Origin: CAZKXU01 sp964556665 | GTDB taxonomy: Bacteria; Bdellovibrionota_C; UBA2361; CAZKXU01 | Assembly: GCA_964556665.1 (NCBI GenBank) | Contig: CAZKXU010000060.1 | Coordinates: forward strand, 1 to 21,209 | Direction of reading: 5' to 3' | Length of the DNA stretch: 21,209 bases | In this document: one piece after another, positions 14,236 through 21,209 of the stretch | Layout of the letters: every line of letters starts with the position of its first letter | Position numbering within the stretch: position 1 is the stretch's first letter | Program-made: the position numbers and the translations under genes | The notes under the pieces: model-generated | The model's input: only the letters and a program-made list of their open reading frames with translations | Told to the model about the DNA's origin: nothing | The model's database searches: none

Positions 14236-14276
14236 TAAGGTTAGCTGGTCATATTAATGGTTCTCCACTAACCTTA
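14236..14276. terminator. Hairpin downstream of the transglutaminase-barrel gene
   Basis: Arms taaggttag (14236-14244) and ctaacctta (14268-14276), 9-bp perfect, 33 nt after the stop codon. The loop is 23 nt and no T-run follows, so it is only a weak terminator candidate. Confidence 0.35.
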
Positions 14277-14424
14277 GCGCTTTGCGCTCCGTAAGGAACG
14301 GGAACAAACTTAGGCTGCTCAGTAGTTACGCTTCGCGTAACCTGAGCGCCTAGCGCTGCTACCAGGCAGTGTAAGATATTAGCTTGCTAAGCAGGCACAC
14401 ACTAAGTCCGCGCGTAGCACGGTA
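14273..14424. repeat. Cluster of short GC-rich hairpins
   Basis: Visible units: agcgc-ttt-gcgct (14276-14288) within an outer cctta/taagg pair (14273-14297); gttacgc-ttc-gcgtaac nested inside aggctgctcag/ctgagcgcct (about 14312-14354); ctgc-taccag-gcag (about 14357-14370); ttagc-tt-gctaa (about 14379-14390); ccgcgc-gta-gcacgg (about 14408-14422). None is translated in a credible frame. The cluster runs straight into copy 2 of the structured repeat and fills part of the 524-bp gap between the two convergent genes. Confidence 0.6.
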
Positions 14425-14434
14425 CTGTGAAACT

Positions 14435-14607
14435 CTCTGTCACTAGCTATAGGCTGACCATGGATGGCCAGCCGAGCCGCAGGCTCGGAGAATGGCTTAA
14501 AATGGGCTTTTCGGGACCCGTTTTAAGCCATTCGAGGAGGATTTTGACCAAGGATGGTCAAAATCCGACAGACAAAATAACGCTTCGTTATTTTGTCATT
14601 CACTATA
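14435..14607. repeat. Structured dispersed repeat, copy 2 (inverted relative to copy 1)
   Basis: Read as the reverse complement it repeats copy 1 stem for stem: SL1 gacaaaataacg-ctt-cgttattttgtc (14571-14597), SL2 ggattttgacca-agga-tggtcaaaatcc (14539-14566, perfect), SL3 aatggcttaaaa (14491-14502) with ttttaagccatt (14521-14532), SL4 ccgagcc-gca-ggctcgg (14472-14488), a small stem ctgacca-tgga-tggccag (14454-14471), and the end ctgtcactagctatagg (about 14437-14453), where the outer half of SL5 is missing. Paired differences from copy 1 in SL3 (A-T for G-C, T-A for C-G) and SL4 (C-G for T-A) keep the stems. Lies between convergent genes. Confidence 0.85.
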
Positions 14608-14626
14608 ATCAACATTTTCTAACCGT

Positions 14627-14661
14627 TCGAATCTTTTCAACTATTTGTATGAAAGATTCGA
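14627..14661. terminator. Inverted repeat near the 3' end of the solenoid-protein gene
   Basis: tcgaatcttttca (14627-14639) pairs with tgaaagattcga (14650-14661) with one bulged T and a 10-nt loop. It lies 67 nt past the stop codon of the minus-strand solenoid gene and could end its transcript, although no T-run follows on that strand. Confidence 0.4.
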
Positions 14662-14727
14662 TTTAGATCTATTCCTGTAGCGGATTGCAAATTCGACCTT
14701 ACGCCGGAGGGCATTAGTAAATAACTA

Positions 14728-16896
14728 TTAGTTTGAGGAAGCCATCCCTAGCCCTGCTAAAAGGTTTGAAGGTGATTCTTTTAGTGTCCTCTGAGTAGCT
14801 ATCCATTCTGCTTGGATAGGAGTGGTAGCTAAATGCGCTGCTTGTAGATGGGGGGCTGGTAATGCTGATACCTGATCTGTATCGAGAACCATCCATTTGA
14901 TTTCATGAACAGCAAGTCTATCTGTTCGTTCTTGTATTGGTACTACTCGATGGAAAATTTCCTGCGGCTTTAGGCCGCACCTGATTGCTAGGGAGCAATT
15001 TCTTTCGTGCTGATTAGCATGACTTTCCAAAACTCTCAAAGCCGCATCTTTCTCCTCTTGACTTAAATTGGTTCCATCCTCCTTGACTCCACTATATAAG
15101 GTTTTGTATGCAGCTAAAGCAGGGTGCGAGTCGTTACGCTCGCTGCCCTCTCCAAATTCAAGTAGCCGTAAGATGCGGAAGAAAGTAAATTTGACTGTAA
15201 AGGAGTCAGTGTTTTGAGCAGCCCGTGCAATGGAAGACTCGTTTAACCCTATAGAAGCAAGATTCAATTCATCTCTCGCGGCGATATCATAGAGGATGTT
15301 AGTGCAAGCAACTGCAACCAATTCATCCTGATCGGGTCGACCTGGGATGGAGAGTAAAAATGGTACTACTTCTACTAGTTTATCCTGCGACAGATTTTGA
15401 AACTGGCGCAATGCTGCAATCCTTACTATGGGCAGATATTCATGTGAAGAGATCACGCTAAATAGTATCTGCTGTGCATCTTGCACCTCTGACTGCTCTT
15501 CTGAATATAGGTAAGATCCAATACCTGAGACTATTGCTAATGCTAAATCTATCCTCTTCGTTTGCGTGTCATGTTCCTCTTCATGGAGCGTGTCTGCTTC
15601 TGTCTTTGCATTTACAGCAGCGTGCCCCTCCTGTTCTAACAGCGCTATAAAATCACCTGGCTTAGCAGCTTTATGTTGCAAAAGTGTTTGTATCGCCAAT
15701 GCCTTTTCTTTTACGGTAGATTCACGGCTCTCTGCAATTTCACGCAATATACTGAAACACTTACATCTGCCTGTGATCTCAAACATGATAATGTTTGCAG
15801 GCTCACTCAAGCCTAATAAATGCCCTTTGGTAAGAATACCACCCTTAAGAGCATCACGTGCAGGCCCATCCTGTTTTGTTAGAGTATCGATCAAGCTAGC
15901 GCCAACAGACCTAAAATATGCCCTGTAAGTACCGTCAGGCAAATCTGCCCCAGGTTGAAGCATTTTCAAGGCAAGGGAGAGAGGAAGCGTATGGTCTTTG
16001 ATATCATGGGTGACTCTAATGAATACCTCTTTCTCAAAGTATTCGGTAACGGAGCTCTCCTTTGCTCGAGTTGCAGCGTCTTCCACTGCTCTGTCATATC
16101 CTGCGCTGGCATGAGGACCTTGCGGTGCGGAGTTAAATTGCGGGTGTAGAAAGAAAAATTCCAGTAACGCTAATGCCTTTTCACTCTGTCCCTGACCCAC
16201 TAGCCCATTTACAAATGCTATTACTGGTCCTGCCAACGGATCTACAGTGTAGGTGTTTTTACTAACAGGTTCTATCGCTGAGCTTGTATATTGATCTAAT
16301 AATTTACCACCTCTTGCTTGTAGATAGGAAACGAGACTATTAACTATTGATTGATCAACTCCGTTACAATACGCATCCGGATTGCACTGTCGCGGGTCAC
16401 CAAGTGTTGGATCTAGTAAGAAGGCTACTATATCAGGAGGAGTGGCCTGATCTGAGAGTGCGGCTATTTGTAATTCTTTAATTGCAGGGAGGGGCTCCCC
16501 TTTATTGAGTAGATCTCTTAGTTCTCTAATAAGTTCAGCATTTTGATTGCGAATGTCTATACGTGCTAAAATTTTAGAAGCGAGATCTGTATATTCAGGA
16601 TTGGACTCTGTTGCGGTCAACGCATCAACTAATGCCCTTAGTCCTGTTTGAAGGTCAGTGTTCAGGGTTTCTCTACTTGATGTTCTTTCTACTAACGGTA
16701 CAGCGTTAGAAGCAGTGGAGTTATCTGATATGGCTGAGGCAGGGAAGGAATTATCTTTCAAGATTATGGGAGCCTGGGTGGGAAAGTCTGAAGCCGTATT
16801 TTCTGGAGGCTTATTCCCTCGACCTACTAGTGCAGCTATGGAAGCTACTACCGCACCTACGCCAAGCCCGGCTCCTATTTTAGCACCATGCCCCAT
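14728..16896 (-). CDS. Large membrane-anchored alpha-solenoid (HEAT-like) protein, unknown function
   Basis: 722 residues. The N-terminus has a short Gly/Ala-rich hydrophobic segment (about 6-25, KIGAGLGVGAVVASIAALVG) that could anchor it in a membrane, then a Pro/Ser/Asn linker to about residue 75. The rest is almost entirely amphipathic helices in pairs, e.g. SSHEYLPIVRIAALRQFQNL, then QDKLVEVVPFLLS, then DELVAVACTNILYDIAA, a HEAT/ARM-like pattern, strongest from about residue 460 to 600. No catalytic motif. It holds two possible Cys pairs (RQCNPDAYC near 178-186, RCKCF near 391). Such solenoids serve as protein-binding scaffolds. Its ATG follows GGGAGAG by about 9 nt. It lies downstream of the Cys-rich gene on the same strand, 219 bp apart. 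No homologue recognised. Confidence 0.75.
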   Translation of the reverse strand: MGHGAKIGAGLGVGAVVASIAALVGRGNKPPENTASDFPTQAPIILKDNSFPASAISDNSTASNAVPLVERTSSRETLNTDLQTGLRALVDALTATESNPEYTDLASKILARIDIRNQNAELIRELRDLLNKGEPLPAIKELQIAALSDQATPPDIVAFLLDPTLGDPRQCNPDAYCNGVDQSIVNSLVSYLQARGGKLLDQYTSSAIEPVSKNTYTVDPLAGPVIAFVNGLVGQGQSEKALALLEFFFLHPQFNSAPQGPHASAGYDRAVEDAATRAKESSVTEYFEKEVFIRVTHDIKDHTLPLSLALKMLQPGADLPDGTYRAYFRSVGASLIDTLTKQDGPARDALKGGILTKGHLLGLSEPANIIMFEITGRCKCFSILREIAESRESTVKEKALAIQTLLQHKAAKPGDFIALLEQEGHAAVNAKTEADTLHEEEHDTQTKRIDLALAIVSGIGSYLYSEEQSEVQDAQQILFSVISSHEYLPIVRIAALRQFQNLSQDKLVEVVPFLLSIPGRPDQDELVAVACTNILYDIAARDELNLASIGLNESSIARAAQNTDSFTVKFTFFRILRLLEFGEGSERNDSHPALAAYKTLYSGVKEDGTNLSQEEKDAALRVLESHANQHERNCSLAIRCGLKPQEIFHRVVPIQERTDRLAVHEIKWMVLDTDQVSALPAPHLQAAHLATTPIQAEWIATQRTLKESPSNLLAGLGMASSN

Positions 16897-16974
16897 AGTC
16901 TAACTCTCCCTATTGAAGAAGACTTTAGCACAAAACGAGGATGTAAGATATATTTAGAGACGAAAGAGTACAAT

Positions 16975-17096
16975 TATTCACCAGGGTAATTGCTGTGACG
17001 GCACCTGTGGTACCCAGGGTGCAACCCGTTAAGTCTATTGGTGTTTCAGATGCTTTTACTATGTTTGAGCATTCACAGTAATCACCCCAGTGAATA
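16975..17096 (-). repeat. Long RNA-foldable inverted repeat between the Cys-rich and solenoid genes
   Basis: Arms 16975-16998 and 17073-17096 (24 nt each) match at 20 positions. In minus-strand RNA three of the four mismatches become G-U pairs, so 23 of 24 can pair; in plus-strand RNA only one can. The 74-nt loop holds a smaller imperfect hairpin, gcacctgtgg-tac-ccagggtgc (17001-17022). Both flanking genes are read from the minus strand, so this would form in their shared transcript, as a terminator, attenuator or stability element. Confidence 0.55.
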
Positions 17097-17115
17097 GTCT
17101 GGTATTATATATTAA

Positions 17116-17493
17116 TTATTCACCATCAGAGTCACAATCTACACATTTTTCACACATGAGATCGCATTCACAGTATGTTCCGCTTGGAGCTCCGTGTCTA
17201 CCTGGAGCTGAAGCACGCCCAGTTAAAAATCCAGCTGGGTATTTTGAACTAACTTCATTAGATGCTGTAACAACACAGATCCAGTCTTCTCCCATAGCAT
17301 TACCAGCTGACGCTGCAAGGCTAGCGCATGCTATTGCACAGTCTACTGCACTAGTACTTGTCTTACCCGAGCCACTTGCAACAATCAGAACATCATCATG
17401 GCTACACACTGTGCCACCAGCATCACGGCAATCACGCATATCTGCATAAGCAGTGGAACAAAGGAACAGAACAACCAAAAGTAACTTTTTCAT
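17116..17493 (-). CDS. Small secreted cysteine-rich protein
   Basis: 125 residues. A clean signal peptide, MKKLLLVVLFLCSTAYA, with predicted cleavage before DMRDC. The mature form of about 108 residues has ten cysteines (C22, C30, C52, C56, C73, C108, C110, C114, C117, C120), an even number that suits five disulfides or a metal cluster. The last five are packed into YCECDLMCEKCVDCDSDGE at the very C-terminus, where they alternate with acidic residues and look like a metal-binding tail. A Gly/Ser/Ala-rich middle (SLAASAGNAMGEDW) lies between. No family recognised. Excellent ribosome-binding site AAAGGAG before the ATG. It lies upstream of the solenoid gene on the same strand and may be its partner (inference). 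Confidence 0.75.
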   Translation of the reverse strand: MKKLLLVVLFLCSTAYADMRDCRDAGGTVCSHDDVLIVASGSGKTSTSAVDCAIACASLAASAGNAMGEDWICVVTASNEVSSKYPAGFLTGRASAPGRHGAPSGTYCECDLMCEKCVDCDSDGE

Positions 17494-17812
17494 CGATCAC
17501 TCCTTTAATAGTTATTTTAGGGAACTTAACTGGCAATTAAAAACAACATTGTTATAAAACTACCAATCTGGTCGCACCTTACAGTATTTATTACTGCTAA
17601 GCAATAGTAATTACATAAGTGCCAATGGGCCAAGCAATAATTTCACTCATATATCGACCAGACAAGATGTGGGAGTAGTAGTATGTATATGGATCTTAAA
17701 TCAACTGATAACCTACTTTAACTACTTAATAAATTTATAGAAATTTATAGGAAACTTTATAGTTAATTCTTCGATCACTATATAAAATCTCTTACATCAG
17801 ATAACATTTAAT
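17494..17812. promoter_or_regulatory. Divergent AT-rich promoter region with iterated TTTATAG motif
   Basis: This 319-bp gap serves both the Cys-rich gene (minus) and radD (plus). No gene is seen in it. Near radD, the 10-mer aaatttatag occurs twice in tandem (17731-17740, 17741-17750), followed by gaaactttatag, giving three TTTATAG units about one helical turn apart (17734, 17744, 17756). That spacing suits a protein bound on one DNA face. Several -10-like hexamers exist but none is paired with a convincing -35. No LexA-type CTGT-N8-ACAG box was found. Confidence 0.4.
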
Positions 17813-19543
17813 ATGTATTCCCTCCGTCCATATCAGCAGCAAGCAGTCGATGCCACGTTGCGACATTTTAGGAAATCACGTAATCCGGCGGTGATCGTGT
17901 TGCCTACTGGGGCGGGTAAGAGTCTAATAATCGCGGAATTGGCTAAAATAGCACGGGGTAGGGTATTAGTGCTGGCGCATGTAAAAGAGCTGGTGGAGCA
18001 GAACCATGCTAAATTTATTACTTATGGCCTTGAAGCTGGCATCTACTCAGCTGGACTGAATCAGAAGGATAGCAGTGAGAAGGTTATCTTTGGTAGCATT
18101 CAATCTGTTGCCCGGGCAGCTGACAGTTTTTTCAAGGATTTCTCACTTCTAGTAATTGATGAATGTCACCGCGTCTCAGATGAGGATGGGACTCAGTATG
18201 CCGCTGTAATAGAAAAAACACAGCGAGCAAACCCAGAAATCTGTATTCTTGGTTTGACAGCAACACCGTATCGCCTTGGAAGCGGTTGGATATATCAATA
18301 TAACTACCAAGGGTTTCTCTGTTCAATAGCACCACGACTATTTAGAAAATGCATCTATGATCTGACTCTGCGTCAGATGATAGAAGGAGGGTATCTTACC
18401 CCTCCGGTTCAGATCGATGCGCCGGTTGCTAGTTATGATTTCTCTAGTCTTAAGCTGCAGTCCGGAAAGGAGAGCTTTAGTTTGCAGGAAATAGAGGAGA
18501 TCCTCAAAGACCAGGTACGGATTACGCCGGTTATCATCCAGAACATAGTTGAAATTTCCAAAGACAGGAGAGGTGTTCTGATTTTTACCGCCTCGGTGCG
18601 ACATGCAGCAGAGATACTGAACTATCTTCCGCAAGAGTGCTCTGCAATGGTAATTGGCGACACTCCGGGAGATGAACGGGATAAAGTCGTAGCAAGCTTT
18701 AAAGCACAGACGATAAAGTTTCTTGTTAATGTGTCTGTTCTCACTACAGGCTTTGATGCACCACATGTCGATGTGATCGCGATTCTTCGTCCAACGGAGT
18801 CAGTGAGTTTATATCAACAGATTGTAGGTCGAGGACTTAGACTTTTTAAAGGAAAATCTGATTGCCTAGTGCTTGATTATACAGGAGTACCACACGATAT
18901 ATTTAGTCCGCAGATTCATGATCGTAGGCCGACTGAGGATGCTGTCGCGGTAAAGGTCGCTTGTCCGCGCTGTGATCATATAAACGACTTTTGGGGTATA
19001 AAGAGTGGAGCAGGGGAGGTAGTAGAGCATTTTGGCCAGAAATGTATGGGCGCAATAGAGAGCCCCGAAAGTGGGGAGCTCGTTCCATGCGGCTTTCGCT
19101 ATCGGTATAAAAATTGTGAACGGTGCGGCACGGCAAACGATCTTGGTGCTCCACGTTGTGTGAATTGCTCAACTATCATGATTGATGAAGAAACGGCCCT
19201 AAAAGAAGCGCTTTCAATGAAGGACGCGCATGTTATGAAGCCGGACTCAATGACATTCGAAAGGAAGGTAGATAAGAAGGGCAATCCTAGACTAGAGATC
19301 CGTTACTACGATTTGAATGCTCAACATCTAAGTGAAGTCTTCTTCTTTGATTCGCCAAATGACTCCAAAGTTTTTCATTACAACTTTTCCCGTATGCACT
19401 CACGGCTGCCTGGTGAGCGGTTAGAGATTGGTAGTATCGAGGAGGCGTTGAAGCATAAAAGCCGGTTTCGCTTACCACTATATATTATAGCGCGTAAGCA
19501 GGGTAAATTTTGGAAGATACGTGAAAAGATTTTTTTAGGATAA
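17813..19543 (+). CDS. radD: RadD (YejH) superfamily 2 DNA-repair ATPase/helicase
   Basis: 576 residues, close to the 586 of E. coli RadD, and the likeness to it is strong along the whole length. It opens with the family's LRPYQQQAVDATLRHFR. Helicase motifs: Walker A VLPTGAGKS (29-37), DECH box VIDECHR (115-120), LTATPYRLGSGWIYQ (148-162), LVNVSVLTTGFDAPHVD (304-320) and the arginine-finger motif QQIVGRGLR (335-343). A zinc region follows with eight Cys in two sets (384, 387, 411, 426 and 435, 438, 449, 452), then the family C-terminal domain ending YIIARKQGKFWKIREKIF. RadD acts in double-strand break repair and RecA-mediated recombination, and binds the SSB tail; the ssb gene of this window has the right DDDIPF tip. 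Starts at ATG with no clear ribosome-binding site. Slightly more GC-rich than its flanks. Confidence 0.95.
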   Translation: MYSLRPYQQQAVDATLRHFRKSRNPAVIVLPTGAGKSLIIAELAKIARGRVLVLAHVKELVEQNHAKFITYGLEAGIYSAGLNQKDSSEKVIFGSIQSVARAADSFFKDFSLLVIDECHRVSDEDGTQYAAVIEKTQRANPEICILGLTATPYRLGSGWIYQYNYQGFLCSIAPRLFRKCIYDLTLRQMIEGGYLTPPVQIDAPVASYDFSSLKLQSGKESFSLQEIEEILKDQVRITPVIIQNIVEISKDRRGVLIFTASVRHAAEILNYLPQECSAMVIGDTPGDERDKVVASFKAQTIKFLVNVSVLTTGFDAPHVDVIAILRPTESVSLYQQIVGRGLRLFKGKSDCLVLDYTGVPHDIFSPQIHDRRPTEDAVAVKVACPRCDHINDFWGIKSGAGEVVEHFGQKCMGAIESPESGELVPCGFRYRYKNCERCGTANDLGAPRCVNCSTIMIDEETALKEALSMKDAHVMKPDSMTFERKVDKKGNPRLEIRYYDLNAQHLSEVFFFDSPNDSKVFHYNFSRMHSRLPGERLEIGSIEEALKHKSRFRLPLYIIARKQGKFWKIREKIFLG

Positions 19544-19594
19544 GTAAAACGTATAATCCTACATCTTGTAGTGGCTGTATTTCGTACCCATTGA

Positions 19595-21031
19595 CTAAAA
19601 TATATCTACTCCGAAAAGCCCCGCCGAAAAAGACTTACGGGTAATTACAAATTGGAAATATGAGCCGACAACAAAACCCTCGACTCCGGACATCGATCCG
19701 CTAATATGATCCCAAAAAGTTGAACAACCCGCTATTCCAGTATGACCCACTGTACAATCTAAGTCGTTAATGCTTTTTTCAAAAAGGATATTTGTTCCAC
19801 CATTATTAGGATCTGTAATGCGTACTCTTTTAAACTCAGTGTAAGAGTTTTCAAAATCATCTGCCGTAAGATAAGCAAGATCGAGTTCTAAAGTTGGGCT
19901 TTGGCCAGCTGCAAATCTCTTGGCAGCCATATGAAAAACGGTGCCTTCCCAACGGTCACTAATAGTTCGATCCATAATATTGTGCAGTAGAAATGAGGGT
20001 AACTGAGTGAGATCACATATTGGGGAGGTGCCAGTGGCCGAACCGTGATCAACGAAAAAGCCAGTTGTTGAATTGTAGTCATGGCGAATGAGCATATCAT
20101 CTGAGCGCTCGCTAAAAGAGTCGGTGTAGTTACTAGTCCTAGTCAAAGTGTAAATGCCCTGGCCATCAGATGTAAGTATATTGGTGACATAGTTTTCACC
20201 CTGATGCATAAAGAAATTAATTAAAAACTCGTCTGGGTGTGTTGGAAAAGTTCCTATTGAAGTTTGTTCAACGATACTCGAGCTTACCGGATCAATGACT
20301 ATAGCCATAGGAATATGGGTGAAGACCGATCCTGATGAATCGACCCAGTCCATACCGGGCAAAGTGATCGCTACAATCTTATCATTTGTCTGAGTGACAT
20401 CAACAAATCTAGCACCAAGCGCATCTTGAGTAGTTACAACGGTGTGTTTAGTTAAACTACATTTGTCATAAAGGGCCCAATTAACCTGGTACTTATCTGT
20501 ATTGCCTACCCCAGGCTTTTCTGTAAGATAGATAATATTTAATCCACCAAGGTGATCATACTTAGCCGGGTTGACTCGCCCCTGAGTTAAAGAGGTAATT
20601 TTAGTGTGAGTAGAGGATGTTGGTAGAGAAAGGTAGCTCCAACTGGCACCTGAGTCCCCGGTACAAAGGTAGTTGCCTGGATATTCAACCTGAACAGCGC
20701 TAAAGCCGGTTGGGCTTACCTCAAGATGTCTTTCTTCCATTCCACCACCGCTTAAGTCAGGAATATAAACCGTATTTACAACCTGATTACTCTCATCTAC
20801 AAACATCAAACGAAAATCAGGTATGCCAGTTGACGTATTAAGGAGCAGATCTAAAAATACCGAGTTATACTCTCCACTGGATGTGGGAACTGGTGACACT
20901 CCTACCTTGGCCTGAAAACCTCCCAATCTTATCCAAAGGTCGCTCTGCGCATAGTAATAATCCTTACCATCAGCCCAAGAAAGATTAAGACTAATTAAGA
21001 ACGATAATATAAAAGATATTTTAAATTTCAT
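19595..21031 (-). CDS. Secreted beta-rich protein, unknown function
   Basis: 478 residues. Signal peptide MKFKISFILSFLISLNLSWA with cleavage before DGKDYYY. The mature protein is rich in Ser, Thr, Asp, Gly and aromatic residues in alternating runs and shows almost no long helices. Segments such as LNIIYLTEKPGVGNTDKYQV, DKIVAITLPGMDWVDSSG and MAIVIDPVSSSIVEQTSIGT resemble successive propeller-like blades. Seven cysteines in the mature part are scattered. The C-terminus, SYFQFVITRKSFSAGLFGVDIF, ends in Phe but lacks the regular amphipathic barrel strands before it. No family recognised; a surface or periplasmic binding protein is possible. ATG with GAGGAG 9 nt upstream. It converges on radD with only 51 bp between. 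Confidence 0.75.
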   Translation of the reverse strand: MKFKISFILSFLISLNLSWADGKDYYYAQSDLWIRLGGFQAKVGVSPVPTSSGEYNSVFLDLLLNTSTGIPDFRLMFVDESNQVVNTVYIPDLSGGGMEERHLEVSPTGFSAVQVEYPGNYLCTGDSGASWSYLSLPTSSTHTKITSLTQGRVNPAKYDHLGGLNIIYLTEKPGVGNTDKYQVNWALYDKCSLTKHTVVTTQDALGARFVDVTQTNDKIVAITLPGMDWVDSSGSVFTHIPMAIVIDPVSSSIVEQTSIGTFPTHPDEFLINFFMHQGENYVTNILTSDGQGIYTLTRTSNYTDSFSERSDDMLIRHDYNSTTGFFVDHGSATGTSPICDLTQLPSFLLHNIMDRTISDRWEGTVFHMAAKRFAAGQSPTLELDLAYLTADDFENSYTEFKRVRITDPNNGGTNILFEKSINDLDCTVGHTGIAGCSTFWDHISGSMSGVEGFVVGSYFQFVITRKSFSAGLFGVDIF

Positions 21032-21209
21032 AAGACTGGACTCCTCTGATATGCTAGTGCAACTATCTTGCCAAAGTTTATTAGCAATTGTTAGCAGTTA
21101 GGAACCTAGCATAAGTGCTGTAGTTCTATCAATTAGTATTTGAGTTTGGCAATAGAACTAGTGCTTCGCCAAATAAGTTTTTTCACGTATAGCGCGCAGC
21201 GTTGCCCCA
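21032..21209. other. Right-edge upstream region with one inverted repeat
   Basis: No gene seen in these 178 bp. tagttctat (21121-21129) is mirrored by atagaacta (21152-21160) with a 22-nt spacer. It lies about 100 bp upstream of the secreted-protein start and may be an operator or part of a neighbouring gene's 3' hairpin. Too little sequence to decide. Confidence 0.3.

Noticed and set aside
14236..14607. Hairpin array as a CRISPR array
   Set aside because: The units differ in sequence and spacing and there are no cas genes.
14427..14666. 79-codon plus-strand frame
   Set aside because: It is made of the stems of repeat copy 2 and has low-complexity palindromic coding content.
17494..17812. 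LexA/SOS box upstream of radD
   Set aside because: No CTGT-N8-ACAG or near match was found on either strand.

Overview
The window comes from a Gram-negative (diderm) bacterium of fairly low GC content (about 40-45% by eye, not computed). Evidence for an outer membrane is a set of lipoproteins with lipoboxes, a BamE-like protein, and a protein ending in what looks like an outer-membrane beta-barrel with a terminal Phe. A RadD helicase and a DUF6502 protein, both best known from Proteobacteria, suggest a proteobacterial or allied uncultivated lineage, but the sequence does not fix the taxon. No tRNA, rRNA, CRISPR array or transposase gene was seen.

Layout. (1) 1-3621, minus strand: a VWA-domain exported protein, a small one-helix membrane protein, a GT4 glycosyltransferase, and a membrane-anchored SGNH hydrolase that runs off the left edge and starts at a TTG. 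The last two fit surface glycan synthesis and acylation. (2) 3633-3772: a symmetric block of palindromes, then ssb on the minus strand, and a divergent yceD-like (DUF177) gene that lacks its usual rpmF neighbour. (3) 5082-5290: a structured dispersed repeat, followed by a near-consensus sigma-70 promoter. (4) 5410-11322, plus strand: a seven-gene run of DUF6502 protein, lipoprotein, BamE-like lipoprotein, lipoprotein, SH3b protein, M48 metalloprotease lipoprotein and CHASE2-adenylate cyclase. It reads as an envelope-surveillance module ending in a cAMP-making sensor. (5) 11323-14727: a nested inverted-repeat element, then a divergent pair made of a polytopic membrane protein (minus) and a transglutaminase-like domain fused to an outer-membrane beta-barrel (plus), then a second, inverted copy of the structured repeat. 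(6) 14728-17493, minus strand: a large anchored alpha-solenoid protein and a small ten-cysteine secreted protein. (7) 17813-21031: radD (plus) converging on a secreted beta-rich protein of unknown function (minus).

The most unusual signals are non-coding. Intergenic gaps hold elaborate foldback elements. Two of them, 9 kb apart and inverted, keep the same order of stem-loops with paired base changes, which suggests a mobile or functional structured element. Among proteins, the transglutaminase-barrel fusion and the SH3b-M48-CHASE2 cyclase module are the best candidates for an undescribed system.
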